Assembly: GCA_938092195.1 (NCBI GenBank)
Contig: CALKHD010000028.1
Span: 1-11,136, forward strand
Direction: 5' to 3'
DNA: 11,136 nucleotides
Source: an uncultured Flavobacteriales bacterium
GTDB lineage: Bacteria; Bacteroidota; Bacteroidia; Flavobacteriales_D; Sanyastnellaceae
Made by a program: the position numbers and the translations under genes
Notes under the pieces: model-generated
What the model saw: only the letters and a program-made list of their open reading frames with translations
The model's database searches: none
Told to the model about the DNA's origin: nothing
Shown here: one piece after another, positions 1 to 6,822 of the stretch
Numbering within the stretch: the first letter of the stretch is position 1
How the letters are laid out: the number at the start of each line of letters is the position of its first letter

Positions 1-1394
1 CGCTTGGGAATGAAGCTGGCTTTGGCTCCGTATTCGTGTTCGAGGCGGTACTGAATGACTTCGAATTGAAGTTCTCCAACCGTTCCTATGATTTTTCGGT
101 TTCCCGGATTCATCACAAACAACTGGGCCACCCCTTCATCGGTGAGTTGCTGAACGCCCTTCTCCAACTGCTTGGATTTCATGGGGTCGTCATTTCTGAT
201 TTCCTTGAAAATCTCAGGAGAAAAACTGGGGATCCCTTGAAATTGCAAGGGTTCTCCTTCTGTTAAGGTGTCTCCAATTTTGAAGTTTCCGGTGTCGTAC
301 AGCCCCACCACATCGCCGGGGTAGGCCTCCTCCACCACGCTTTTGGCCGACGCCATGAAGGTGGCCGGATTGGAAAACTTCAACTTCTTGTTCAGGCGGG
401 TGTGCATGTAGAAAGCACCCCTTTTAAAGGTGCCACTGCACACCCTCAAAAACGCAATTCGGTCGCGGTGGCGTGGGTCGATGTTGGCATGGATCTTAAA
501 GACAAACCCGCTGAACTTTTCCTCGGTTGGCGCCACTTCCCTTTGGGCGGTGGGCCTTGGCCTGGGGGTTGGGGCAATGTCAATGAAGGCATCCAACATT
601 TCCTGCACCCCAAAATTGTTGATGGCAGATCCAAAAAAGACCGGAGCCACCTCGCCTCTGGCATAGGCCTCCATGTCGAGAGGATCGTATACGCCTTCCA
701 CCATTTCCACATCTTCCCGGAGTTCCGCCGCGTGGTCTTCGCCCACCAACTCGTCAATGCGCGGGTCATCGACCCCCTCAATGTTGAGCAGGTCCTCGGT
801 CACGCGTTGCTTGTCGGATTGAAACAGCCTGAGCGTTTTGTTGAACAGGTTGTAGACCCCCTGAAACGTATGGCCTTGGCTAATGGGCCAGGAGAGGGGG
901 CGGACTTTGATCGACAGCTTTTCTTCGAGCTCATCCAACAGGTCAAACCCATCTCGCCCTTCCAAGTCCATCTTGTTGATGAAGATGATCACCGGGGTGT
1001 CCCTCATGCGACAGACCTCCATGAGGCGTTCCGTTTGGGCCTCCACACCTTTCACGCCGTCGATCACCAAAATGACGCTGTCAACTGCAGTCAACGTGCG
1101 GTAGGTGTCTTCAGCAAAATCCCGGTGACCTGGCGTGTCCAATAGGTTGATCAGGCAATCACGGTATTCAAATGCCATGACCGAAGTGGCGACCGAGATG
1201 CCACGCTGCCGCTCAATCTCCATGAAGTCCGAGGCCGCAGTTTTGGTGATTTTGTTGGACTTCACCGCACCCGCGGTTTGAATGGCTCCACCAAACAGGA
1301 GGAATTTTTCGGTCAGCGTGGTTTTACCGGCGTCCGGGTGGCTGATGATGGCGAAGGTCTTTCGCCGAGAAATTTCCTGGGTCAATTCGGACAT
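1..1394 (-). CDS. prfC: Peptide chain release factor 3 (RF3), 3' end cut by window edge
   Basis: This is the translational GTPase that recycles RF1/RF2 from the ribosome after peptide release; it acts in the cytoplasm. The translation from the ATG at 1394 gives 464 codons with no stop and runs off the window. RF3 proteins are about 530 residues, so roughly the last 65 are missing. Visible motifs are the P-loop HPDAGKTT (residues 19-26), the RGIS switch segment (64-67), DTPGH (86-90) and NKMD (140-143). RF3-typical stretches follow, such as SWPI, PVFFGSA, GFVFKI and VEEAYPGD. The RF3-like N-terminus (EISRRKTFAIISHPDAGKTTL) supports this start, and the family match separates it from EF-G. It lies 13 bp after the glycosyltransferase stop. 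There is no Shine-Dalgarno; a TAATTTTG box sits 8 nt upstream. The assignment is near certain. Confidence 0.97.
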   Translation of the reverse strand, partial: MSELTQEISRRKTFAIISHPDAGKTTLTEKFLLFGGAIQTAGAVKSNKITKTAASDFMEIERQRGISVATSVMAFEYRDCLINLLDTPGHRDFAEDTYRTLTAVDSVILVIDGVKGVEAQTERLMEVCRMRDTPVIIFINKMDLEGRDGFDLLDELEEKLSIKVRPLSWPISQGHTFQGVYNLFNKTLRLFQSDKQRVTEDLLNIEGVDDPRIDELVGEDHAAELREDVEMVEGVYDPLDMEAYARGEVAPVFFGSAINNFGVQEMLDAFIDIAPTPRPRPTAQREVAPTEEKFSGFVFKIHANIDPRHRDRIAFLRVCSGTFKRGAFYMHTRLNKKLKFSNPATFMASAKSVVEEAYPGDVVGLYDTGNFKIGDTLTEGEPLQFQGIPSFSPEIFKEIRNDDPMKSKQLEKGVQQLTDEGVAQLFVMNPGNRKIIGTVGELQFEVIQYRLEHEYGAKASFIPK

Positions 1395-1402
1395 GGCGTC
1401 GG

Positions 1403-1410
1403 CAAAATTA
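1403..1410 (-). promoter_or_regulatory. TAnnTTTG box (TAATTTTG) 8 nt before the prfC start
   Basis: Exact match to the Bacteroidota -7 element; its first three bases are the TAA stop of the glycosyltransferase. A TTGTTG lies 24 bp upstream as a loose -33 candidate. Transcription would start a few bases before the prfC ATG. Confidence 0.45.
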
Positions 1411-2595
1411 GCCCTCTCCTTCGTTCTGGCCGCGCAACAATGTTTCCCAACGTTGAACCACAGCTTCTCGGCGGTGATTGGCGATGTAGCTCCGGCCATT
1501 GGCCACCCGTTCTGCAATCAAATCGGGGTTGTTCCGAAGTTCCATCAAATGAGAAGCGAGGGTGGAAGGGCTGCTCACGGGGAACGTCCATCCACGTTCG
1601 TCCTCCAAGATTTCGGCCGTGCCACCGGTGTTGGTGCCCACAATGGCGCGGGAGCTGGCCATGGCCTCAAAGGTGACCGTCCCCACACTTTCCTGTTCCG
1701 AGCATACCACCACCACATCTGAAGCCATATATGCGGGTTGAGGGAAGGTCATGTAAGGCCTAAAGTGGACCCGCCATTGCAGCTCCTTCTCTCGAACCAA
1801 GGTGCGGACTTCATCAAAGTAGTCGCTCAATTCATCCAAGGTGGGGTCGCCCACAATCAACACATGGGCATCTGCCGGCATCTCCGTGAGAGCGCGAATC
1901 AAAATGGCCTGGCCTTTCTTTCGGTCGATTCGCCCAACAAGGCCCACGACAAATGACTCTTGGGAAAGCCCCAATTCCAATCGGCATTGCCTCCGGTGTT
2001 GCACCGAGGTTCCAAGAGAATCAAACCATCGGTCGTCCAAGCCCAGAGGAATGATGTGGGTGATAGATGGAATCACTGGTGTGCGGCTGTTGACTTGGGT
2101 TTTGAGCCAGTTCAAGGGCGACACCCATGCATCGACTGCACCATACCTCATTCTGTGGTAAGGTGATTTTTTGTTCTTCGAGATTTGCATCCCCTGGTGG
2201 AACAAAAGCCGGGTCGATCCGCGCATCAGTCCCACCAGCCAGCGTGAAAGGGCAGAAGAGTCCAGGTCTCGGGGATCCCTGATCCACAGCCAGTCGGCTT
2301 GCCATCGCATCAGTCGGGTGGCCCTGTGGATGGCTGTGGCCAGAGCCAAGTAGCGGCTGCTCCGACGGACCGTCCTGCAGTCAAATGCTTGGCCAGCGCC
2401 AATTTCGCTTTGCATGTGGGCCAAGGCGGCCCTGTGCAAGGGTGAATCCTCCAAACACAGTACCCGAACAACATGGCCAGCTTGGGCCATCCACCGGGCA
2501 TGACGCAAGAGGTTCATCTCCAGTCCTCCCCAACCCATGGAGCTGGACAAAAAGACCAATCGAAGAGGTCGCTCGGTTGGGGTTGTGGTGTTCAC
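1408..2595 (-). CDS. Glycosyltransferase, GT4-like (GT-B fold)
   Basis: Probable cytoplasmic or membrane-associated glycosyltransferase moving a sugar from a nucleotide-sugar donor; acceptor and donor are unknown. The 395-aa length is normal for GT4. The N-terminal half has the Rossmann-like start LRLVFLSSSMGWGGLE (11-26) with the usual glycine-rich acceptor-side loop. The C-terminal half has GLVGRIDRKKG (218-228), with R222 and K227 as probable donor-phosphate contacts. The EX7E motif is E302-E310, followed by GTNTGGTAEIL (320-330). The start is GTG: in-frame TGA lies at 2602-2604 and no ATG precedes residue 20, which is already inside the fold. The GTG overlaps the SDR stop by 4 bases (GTGA), suggesting translational coupling. 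No polysaccharide cluster surrounds it, so the pathway (glycolipid, capsule or protein glycan) cannot be read from context. A fusion or frameshift is not seen. Confidence 0.88.
   Translation of the reverse strand: MNTTTPTERPLRLVFLSSSMGWGGLEMNLLRHARWMAQAGHVVRVLCLEDSPLHRAALAHMQSEIGAGQAFDCRTVRRSSRYLALATAIHRATRLMRWQADWLWIRDPRDLDSSALSRWLVGLMRGSTRLLFHQGMQISKNKKSPYHRMRYGAVDAWVSPLNWLKTQVNSRTPVIPSITHIIPLGLDDRWFDSLGTSVQHRRQCRLELGLSQESFVVGLVGRIDRKKGQAILIRALTEMPADAHVLIVGDPTLDELSDYFDEVRTLVREKELQWRVHFRPYMTFPQPAYMASDVVVVCSEQESVGTVTFEAMASSRAIVGTNTGGTAEILEDERGWTFPVSSPSTLASHLMELRNNPDLIAERVANGRSYIANHRREAVVQRWETLLRGQNEGEG
2592..2595 (-). other. GTGA stop/start overlap, SDR to glycosyltransferase
   Basis: The minus strand reads GTGA: the TGA ends the SDR and the GTG begins the glycosyltransferase. 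No A/T-rich TTTG box precedes this start, unlike the other starts in the block. Translation of the second gene is therefore likely to depend on termination-reinitiation from the first. Confidence 0.75.
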
Positions 2596-3323
2596 AGGAA
2601 ATCAGGTCGAATGGTAATGTCGGAAATGATTCCTTTCCCTCGATTCTGAATCGACAACAAGACTTGCTCTGCGATGAATTCGGGCTTCAGGCCCTTTTTG
2701 AAGTTGGGGCGATACTGATCGAGCAACTCTGGGTCTTTGGTTTGTTCAATGAAGGCGGTGTCCACAGCCCCAGGACAAATGGTGGTCGAGGCGACTTGCT
2801 TGCCCAGGTCCTGGCGTATGGCCTCGCCGAGGGCGAGCACCGCGTGCTTGGTGGCGCAATAGACACCGCTGGTGGGAAACACATTGCGCGAGGCAACAGA
2901 GCCGATGTTGATGAACAGGCCCTTGCTGGCGATCAAGTGCGGCAGGCAGGTGTGCAGGGTGGTCAAGACCCCCTTGATGTTGACATCCACCATGTGAAGC
3001 CAATCGTCGAGCTGGGCCTCTGCCATGTTGGAGAAGATGCCCAGTCCAGCGTTGGGGATGGCCACATCTAAGCTTCCAAATTCTTGAATGCAGCGTTTTA
3101 CCGCTTCTTCTTGAGCCCCGCGGTCCAGTACGTCTCCAGCCATGGTTTCTATCCTGGCCTCACCGATGGCATGCCGACGTGCATTGTCTGCAACCGCGTC
3201 GAGCATTTCACCCCTTCGTGCCATGGCAAACACGTTGTGGCCCGAGGCCAAAAGGGTTTGAGCAATGGAGGCACCGATGCCACTGCTGGCTCCTGTTAGA
3301 AAAACGGATTGAGGCTTGGTCAT
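2592..3323 (-). CDS. Classical short-chain dehydrogenase/reductase (SDR)
   Basis: NAD(P)-dependent oxidoreductase of the classical SDR family, cytoplasmic; the substrate is unknown. From the ATG at 3323 it has 243 residues, typical of the family. It shows the cofactor loop TGASSGIG (10-17), D64, NAG (91-93), N115, and the catalytic set S142, Y155, K159 in the YxxxK arrangement. A PG motif follows (CPGAVDT). The double Arg after strand 2 (ARRGE, about 35-39) hints at NADP(H) preference, an inference only. An in-frame TTG start at 3368 would add 15 residues overlapping the upstream gene; I prefer 3323 because MTKPQSVFLTGASSGIG is the standard SDR N-terminus. Nearest known relatives would be YdfG-type 3-hydroxy acid dehydrogenases. 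The stop overlaps the GTG of the glycosyltransferase, so the two are probably co-translated. An exact TACATTTG box lies 5 nt before the ATG. Confidence 0.9.
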   Translation of the reverse strand: MTKPQSVFLTGASSGIGASIAQTLLASGHNVFAMARRGEMLDAVADNARRHAIGEARIETMAGDVLDRGAQEEAVKRCIQEFGSLDVAIPNAGLGIFSNMAEAQLDDWLHMVDVNIKGVLTTLHTCLPHLIASKGLFINIGSVASRNVFPTSGVYCATKHAVLALGEAIRQDLGKQVASTTICPGAVDTAFIEQTKDPELLDQYRPNFKKGLKPEFIAEQVLLSIQNRGKGIISDITIRPDFL

Positions 3324-3328
3324 GGCAT

Positions 3329-3336
3329 CAAATGTA
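3329..3336 (-). promoter_or_regulatory. TAnnTTTG box (TACATTTG) 5 nt before the SDR start
   Basis: The minus strand has an exact match to the Bacteroidota -7 promoter consensus, and the octamer is identical to the one ahead of nqrA. A transcript from it would begin at or within a few bases of the SDR ATG. No convincing -33 TTTG is seen about 20 bp upstream, so promoter function is inferred. Confidence 0.45.
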
Positions 3337-3354
3337 CCGGCCAGACAGGATGGA

Positions 3355-4935
3355 TTAACCCGGAACAAGAAATACGAACCGAGAAAACATCGCGCCGCCT
3401 TGGGCAGACAAAGTCCCCATGTGAATGCCCGGTTTTAGAGCATGGGTATGGAGCATGGCCCGACCACCGCCATCGGGAGCATCGACGGCGTCCGAGCTCG
3501 TGACCCGGCCCGCAGAATCGCGCAAAACAAATTCAAAAACACCCTGAAAACCTGCACCAACCTGAATTTGGACAAGGGTGTCGCCGGAGCGGGGCGAACC
3601 CAAAACGGTCACTGGAATGGATGGCACCTCGGTAACCTCAGCAGCCACGCATGCCACAGCGTCGTCTCGCAATGCCTCGAAGACGGCCTGCTCCACGGCA
3701 TAGAAGGCACTCGCTGGTCCCGACGTGTAACCGTCCCATTTGCCGTTGGTGATGAACACGCAATTCCAGCTGCCATCGGGTGTGGCGTAAGCATCACTGA
3801 TCAGTCCATAGGCCTCCCCCGGATGGCCAGGCATGGGGTTCATGTCCAATTCTGGAATCACGGAATCATCTCCCCATCCGCTGGCAGCCAAGTGAAGTCC
3901 ATTGGACCATTGGTTGAAGAGCCCGTAGTAGTTGTTCCCATTGGAGCCGTCGTAGGACCATTGGGGAGCCAACAATTGTCCGAGAGATTCGGCTCCGAGG
4001 AAGGTGAGGGGCAAACCCTCTGCATCGGGGGCGGAACCATGGCTCCAGAGCCTGGCGAGGATGGAGAGGTCTCGGGCACCAATGCGCAATCCTCCTTGGG
4101 GTGCAAACCCGAGTGCATTTGTGCCAGGCACATACTGTGTCCAGTCGACTCCATCGGGCATGATGCCGCCATGGTTGTCGGCTTGCGGTGCCCAAGCGCC
4201 GTTGACTTGGCGGTACAGAACGGCGAGGCTTCCAATGTCTTGCAAGTCTTGCACCTTGAACCCCGCATCCAGACCATAGGGGGCAAAGAGCATCTCGGTC
4301 ATCAAGAGGTCAAAGCGCATGCCTGTTGCCGATTCGAGCACGGTCGCGGCGACGCCGTAATTGAGGTTGGCGTATTGGAACCACTCGCCGGGTGGGGAAG
4401 CGCCCCACATGTCAGAAGTGTAATGGGTCCCGCCTTCGCTCAAGACAGAGGCCAGCTGAGGAACATCGGGAATGGCGGCATACGTGTCATTGAGGAAGTC
4501 GCCGTATCCCGATCCGTCCCGGATTCCAGAGCGGTGGCTCAACAGGTGGCCCAGCGTGATGTCCAGATTGGGATGCGCGGGATGGAATGGGGGGTCTTCG
4601 AGGTAATTGCCAATGGGCATGTCGTATTCAATGACCCCTTGCTCTACGAGTTTGGCCGCAAGCAGGGCCACCACCGCTTTGCTAATGGAGGCCACACGAT
4701 AAGTGGTGGTGGAGTCCACTGGCAGCTTGTTTCCAATGTCCCGCAATCCGGCGTGATGTTCGATGGAGATCTCGTCTCCGCAGCGGGTCACCACGCTCAT
4801 GCCCGCCAGATGGTACTCATCCAAAATGCCATCCAGACCGCTTTCCTGTGCGCTCAGAATAAAGGGGCAGATGAAAAAGACAGAAAAAAAGGCCCCGACG
4901 TAAGAAGGGCCCAGAAAGGACAGCTGCTTCAGCAT
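3355..4935 (-). CDS. Secreted serine hydrolase (beta-lactamase/S12 fold) with T9SS-type C-terminus
   Basis: A penicillin-binding-protein-like serine hydrolase (PF00144 type): an esterase, peptidase or beta-lactamase whose substrate cannot be read from sequence. From the ATG at 4935 it has 526 residues. Residues 1-29 form a signal peptide with a long hydrophobic core and probable cleavage after LSA. Active-site motifs are SISK (S83, K86), YAN (188-190) and HPG (371-373), the last replacing the KTG box as is common in esterase-like members. Residues about 440-526 follow the catalytic domain and resemble a T9SS sorting domain, including LRDSAGRV and LKPGIHMGTLS. An in-frame TTG at 4992 would overlap apaG and push a charged-poor segment ahead of the signal peptide, so I rejected it. 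The gene lies 41 bp after apaG. The role is probably cell-surface or extracellular; true antibiotic resistance is not implied. Confidence 0.88.
   Translation of the reverse strand: MLKQLSFLGPSYVGAFFSVFFICPFILSAQESGLDGILDEYHLAGMSVVTRCGDEISIEHHAGLRDIGNKLPVDSTTTYRVASISKAVVALLAAKLVEQGVIEYDMPIGNYLEDPPFHPAHPNLDITLGHLLSHRSGIRDGSGYGDFLNDTYAAIPDVPQLASVLSEGGTHYTSDMWGASPPGEWFQYANLNYGVAATVLESATGMRFDLLMTEMLFAPYGLDAGFKVQDLQDIGSLAVLYRQVNGAWAPQADNHGGIMPDGVDWTQYVPGTNALGFAPQGGLRIGARDLSILARLWSHGSAPDAEGLPLTFLGAESLGQLLAPQWSYDGSNGNNYYGLFNQWSNGLHLAASGWGDDSVIPELDMNPMPGHPGEAYGLISDAYATPDGSWNCVFITNGKWDGYTSGPASAFYAVEQAVFEALRDDAVACVAAEVTEVPSIPVTVLGSPRSGDTLVQIQVGAGFQGVFEFVLRDSAGRVTSSDAVDAPDGGGRAMLHTHALKPGIHMGTLSAQGGAMFSRFVFLVPG
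3358..3618 (-). other. Probable T9SS C-terminal sorting domain of the S12 hydrolase
   Basis: Roughly the last 87 residues form a beta-rich module outside the catalytic fold. It shows the pattern of Por/T9SS type A sorting domains: a VxFxLRDSAGRV strand-turn, a variable acidic loop, then a small residue followed by LKPGIHMGTLSAQGG, and a final FSRFVFLV strand. Typical sorting domains read DxxGRxV, LxxGxYxxxL and a basic last strand. Here the last strand has only one basic residue and ends LVPG instead of a Lys/Arg-rich end. The domain is therefore recognisable but divergent, and the boundary is approximate. Confidence 0.65.
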
Positions 4936-4938
4936 GTC

Positions 4939-4946
4939 CCAAAATA
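4939..4946 (-). promoter_or_regulatory. TAnnTTTG-like box (TTATTTTG) 4 nt before the S12 hydrolase start
   Basis: Matches five of the six fixed positions of TAnnTTTG on the minus strand, directly before GGAC-ATG. It is weaker than the other boxes but has the same position relative to the start codon. Confidence 0.3.
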
Positions 4947-4976
4947 ACAACGATGGAGTCCGTGGCGCCAGAAGCG

Positions 4977-5387
4977 TCAACAAAGTGCCCAAGGGGCTTC
5001 GAGCTGAAACTTGGGAATGACCACTTCGAAGGGCGTGGCCTTTCCCATGGTTCGGTTGGCTTGAACGACATAAGTTCCGCTCATGGAGCCGATTTCAGAT
5101 TTGAGATCGCAAGCGCTGTCGTATTCAAATACACGACCCGGCAGAATTTCGGGTTGCATGCCAACCACACCATTGCCCACCACTTTTCTGCGCTGGCCAA
5201 TGGCGTCGACGATGTCCCATTTCCTTTTCAGAATCTTGATGCTCTGGTGGCTTCTGTTTTCGATGATGATGCGGTACGAAAAGATGAAATGCCTGTCCTG
5301 AGGCCGGGAAAACTCTTTCTCAAAGCGGCTCCTAACATGGACCCTGATACCCTCGGTTGTGGCGCGGTAGACTTTCGTGCGGCTCAT
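4977..5387 (-). CDS. apaG: ApaG family protein
   Basis: A 136-aa single-domain protein of the ApaG family (about 125 aa), an immunoglobulin-like beta sandwich often annotated as a Co2+/Mg2+ efflux-associated protein. Its molecular role is poorly settled; in enterobacteria apaG sits with apaH. The diagnostic stretch GNGVVGMQPEILPG (71-84) is followed by FEYDSACDL and GSMSGTYVV (about 88-108), matching the conserved family core. The N-terminal strand TTEGIRVHVRSRF and the FSYRIIIENRS segment (36-46) also fit. The ATG at 5387 gives the expected N-terminus. No signal peptide or membrane segment is seen, so it is cytoplasmic. It lies 45 bp downstream of the plug gene and 41 bp before the hydrolase. 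Its upstream gap is the most A/T-rich spot of the window and carries a weak promoter-like arrangement. Confidence 0.93.
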   Translation of the reverse strand: MSRTKVYRATTEGIRVHVRSRFEKEFSRPQDRHFIFSYRIIIENRSHQSIKILKRKWDIVDAIGQRRKVVGNGVVGMQPEILPGRVFEYDSACDLKSEIGSMSGTYVVQANRTMGKATPFEVVIPKFQLEAPWALC

Positions 5388-5390
5388 GCT

Positions 5391-5416
5391 TCAATTTATC
5401 GAAAAACAGCATGAAA
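5391..5416 (-). promoter_or_regulatory. Possible apaG promoter (weak)
   Basis: On the minus strand a TTTG (within ATTTGG, near 5420) is followed after 20 bp by TAAATTG, which ends 4 nt before the apaG ATG. The spacing fits the Bacteroidota -33/-7 arrangement, but the -7 box is one T short of TAnnTTTG. A transcript from here would be almost leaderless. Confidence 0.3.
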
Positions 5417-5417
5417 A

Positions 5418-5440
5418 CCAAATAATAATAGATTAATTGG
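5418..5440. repeat. A/T-rich imperfect inverted repeat at the plug/apaG junction
   Basis: Arms 5418-5426 (CCAAATAAT) and 5432-5440 (ATTAATTGG) pair with one mismatch around a 5-base loop. The repeat spans the plug gene TAA stop (5433-5435). It lacks the G+C-rich stem of a strong intrinsic terminator, so it may be a weak 3'-end structure or simply part of the A/T-rich start region of apaG. Confidence 0.35.
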
Positions 5441-6725
5441 AATCTAGGGCCTCGAAGCCAATGATGCGATCTGTGCCGTCTGGAGCGGGCGCATGGACCA
5501 TGACCTGGTAGCGATTGGCGGTGCCATTGTGCTCGCCCTCCAAGGTGAAATCGGGCTCAGATGGCAGGATGGCGATGTACCGATAATCATACCAGCCTTG
5601 CTTGAGTTGGGTGTCGAGAAAGAAGGCATTCCGTTCAGGATCAAAGGACATTTTGAACGCGGGGTCCATCGCCCAACCCGTCATGGCTCCAAAGAGGTAG
5701 ACATCGGGAACGGCACCGAAGTTCTGATGCTCCATTGAAAACCGAACATCTAGGTATTCCGAGGTCAGCTCCACATCATCAAAGCGGTCATTATGGATCG
5801 TAAAGCTTCCTTTCAGATCCGGTCGAGCGCCAAGCATCTTGAACCGTCGCGAGGCGTCTTGGGCCAACTCAATGCGGACAGCTCCTCCTTCTTCACGCCG
5901 TTCCACAATGCGGTCAATCCCCGGAGCGAGGTAGGACAGAGATTTGAGATCGGCAGAACGCCAGCGGTCACCTCCCGAAAAAGTGAGGCCTGGGTCCTGA
6001 TCAAAGACCAAGACATCTCCTCGCCATTGACCGGCTTCGATTCGGTGGGCCGCCCATGGCCAGGATCCATTTTGAAGGACGCTGATTTGAACGTCGCGCA
6101 TGGGGTTGGTCCACCGGTGGCCGGAGGGCAGCTCGACCGAGACTTCCAGCCGCTGATGGGTGGCGACTTGAGGGGCCAGCAAGGGCCTTCGAAAAGCAAT
6201 GTTGACTTTGGAGGCCTTTTCATACACGACAAATCGACGAAGGATGACCACGTTGTCGGGCTCTCCAGCCTCGTGCACGATGAGGAGGTAATTGCCACTG
6301 AGGGACGGGGCAAGGTTCGAAGAGGGAATGGTGGCCCGGGCATGGGAGAATGGAACGACCCCACCAAAGCTGTTGTCGATGTTGTCGATGGGGTCTGGCG
6401 CCCATCCTTCGATGAAATCCCAATCCGTGAGGTCAGAGAACTCCGTCCAGTCGCTGTTGCAATGCACCATGGTCCATTCGTGATCGGGCCAGTCTCCAGT
6501 CAGGTCGTCATACTTCAAAACCAGTTTGGCCTGCCCTCCGAGTTCCAAAAAGGGTCCGCCCAAGGGGGCCCCTTCCGGATGTAGGCGAACCGATTTGATG
6601 TGCGGGGCGGTGTAGGCGACAGGGACGTTCTGTCCCAAGCCACTGTGGGACGGCGCCCAGCAGAACAGGACCAAAAAGAGGAACCCGGCCAAGGGATGCA
6701 GGGGAGAAGTCAAGGTGAGAAACAC
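5433..6725 (-). CDS. Type IX secretion system plug protein (formerly DUF5103)
   Basis: A homologue of the T9SS Plug protein, which in Flavobacterium johnsoniae blocks the periplasmic end of the SprA translocon when no cargo is engaged. It has 430 residues with an N-terminal signal sequence (hydrophobic core about 11-25, cleavage likely near SHSGLGQ), so it should be periplasmic. The N-terminal domain carries family hallmarks: PHIKSVRLHPEG (41-52), LGGQAKLVLKYDDL (62-75), HCNSDW (88-93), SGNY (143-146) and the RRF strand (163-165). The C-terminal part (about 320-425) is a second beta domain. The start is GTG, because a minus-strand TGA lies two codons upstream at 6729-6731 and no ATG lies near the signal peptide. 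An exact TACTTTTG box ends 4 nt before the GTG. The gene is divergent from nqrA and precedes apaG. Confidence 0.9.
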   Translation of the reverse strand: MFLTLTSPLHPLAGFLFLVLFCWAPSHSGLGQNVPVAYTAPHIKSVRLHPEGAPLGGPFLELGGQAKLVLKYDDLTGDWPDHEWTMVHCNSDWTEFSDLTDWDFIEGWAPDPIDNIDNSFGGVVPFSHARATIPSSNLAPSLSGNYLLIVHEAGEPDNVVILRRFVVYEKASKVNIAFRRPLLAPQVATHQRLEVSVELPSGHRWTNPMRDVQISVLQNGSWPWAAHRIEAGQWRGDVLVFDQDPGLTFSGGDRWRSADLKSLSYLAPGIDRIVERREEGGAVRIELAQDASRRFKMLGARPDLKGSFTIHNDRFDDVELTSEYLDVRFSMEHQNFGAVPDVYLFGAMTGWAMDPAFKMSFDPERNAFFLDTQLKQGWYDYRYIAILPSEPDFTLEGEHNGTANRYQVMVHAPAPDGTDRIIGFEALDSN

Positions 6726-6729
6726 GGGT

Positions 6730-6737
6730 CAAAAGTA
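6730..6737 (-). promoter_or_regulatory. TAnnTTTG box (TACTTTTG) 4 nt before the plug start
   Basis: Exact match to the Bacteroidota -7 element on the minus strand. Transcription from it would start about at the GTG start codon, giving a leaderless or near-leaderless mRNA. No clear -33 TTTG lies about 20 bp upstream. Confidence 0.5.
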
Positions 6738-6784
6738 CCCCTGCCAAGGCTCTGCACCCCGCCTTGTGGACAATGGTCATACAG

Positions 6785-6800
6785 CCATGCCCCAGCATGG
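6785..6800. repeat. Perfect inverted repeat CCATGC-CCCA-GCATGG between divergent promoters
   Basis: Six-base arms (6785-6790 and 6795-6800) flank a 4-base spacer. The repeat lies about 23 bp before the nqrA -7 box and about 50 bp from the plug -7 box, a position suited to a regulator binding between the divergent genes. No regulator is encoded in the window, so operator function is inferred. Confidence 0.35.
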
Positions 6801-6822
6801 GCACCGATGGGCTTTCAGGATG

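Noticed and set aside
402..1145. Plus-strand open frame of 247 codons opposite prfC
   Set aside because: Codon-aligned antisense of unmistakable RF3 sequence.
2385..3071. Plus-strand open frame of 228 codons opposite the SDR and glycosyltransferase
   Set aside because: Crosses the junction of two supported genes on the opposite strand and shows no domain.
3324..3368. TTG start adding 15 residues to the SDR
   Set aside because: Overlaps the upstream gene; the ATG at 3323 gives the standard SDR N-terminus.
3355..4935. Antibiotic-resistance beta-lactamase
   Set aside because: The SxxK/YxN/HxG set is shared with many esterases and peptidases, and the sorting-domain-like tail suggests a surface or extracellular hydrolase; resistance cannot be claimed.
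3442..4947. Plus-strand open frame of about 501 codons opposite the S12 hydrolase
   Set aside because: Codon-aligned shadow of a gene with clear active-site motifs and a signal peptide; no recognisable domain in the plus-strand translation.
4936..4992. TTG start adding 19 residues to the S12 hydrolase
   Set aside because: Overlaps apaG and displaces the signal peptide from the N-terminus; the ATG at 4935 gives a normal secreted precursor.
6371..6388. Perfect 9-bp tandem repeat TGTTGTCGA x2 inside the plug gene
   Set aside because: Encodes IDNIDN where the family, as I recall it, has the same spacing from Ile to a conserved Ser, so it is probably ordinary coding sequence and not a duplication.
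5793..6584. Plus-strand open frame of 263 codons opposite the plug gene
   Set aside because: Codon-aligned antisense of a gene with family hallmarks HCNSDW, SGNY and RRF.
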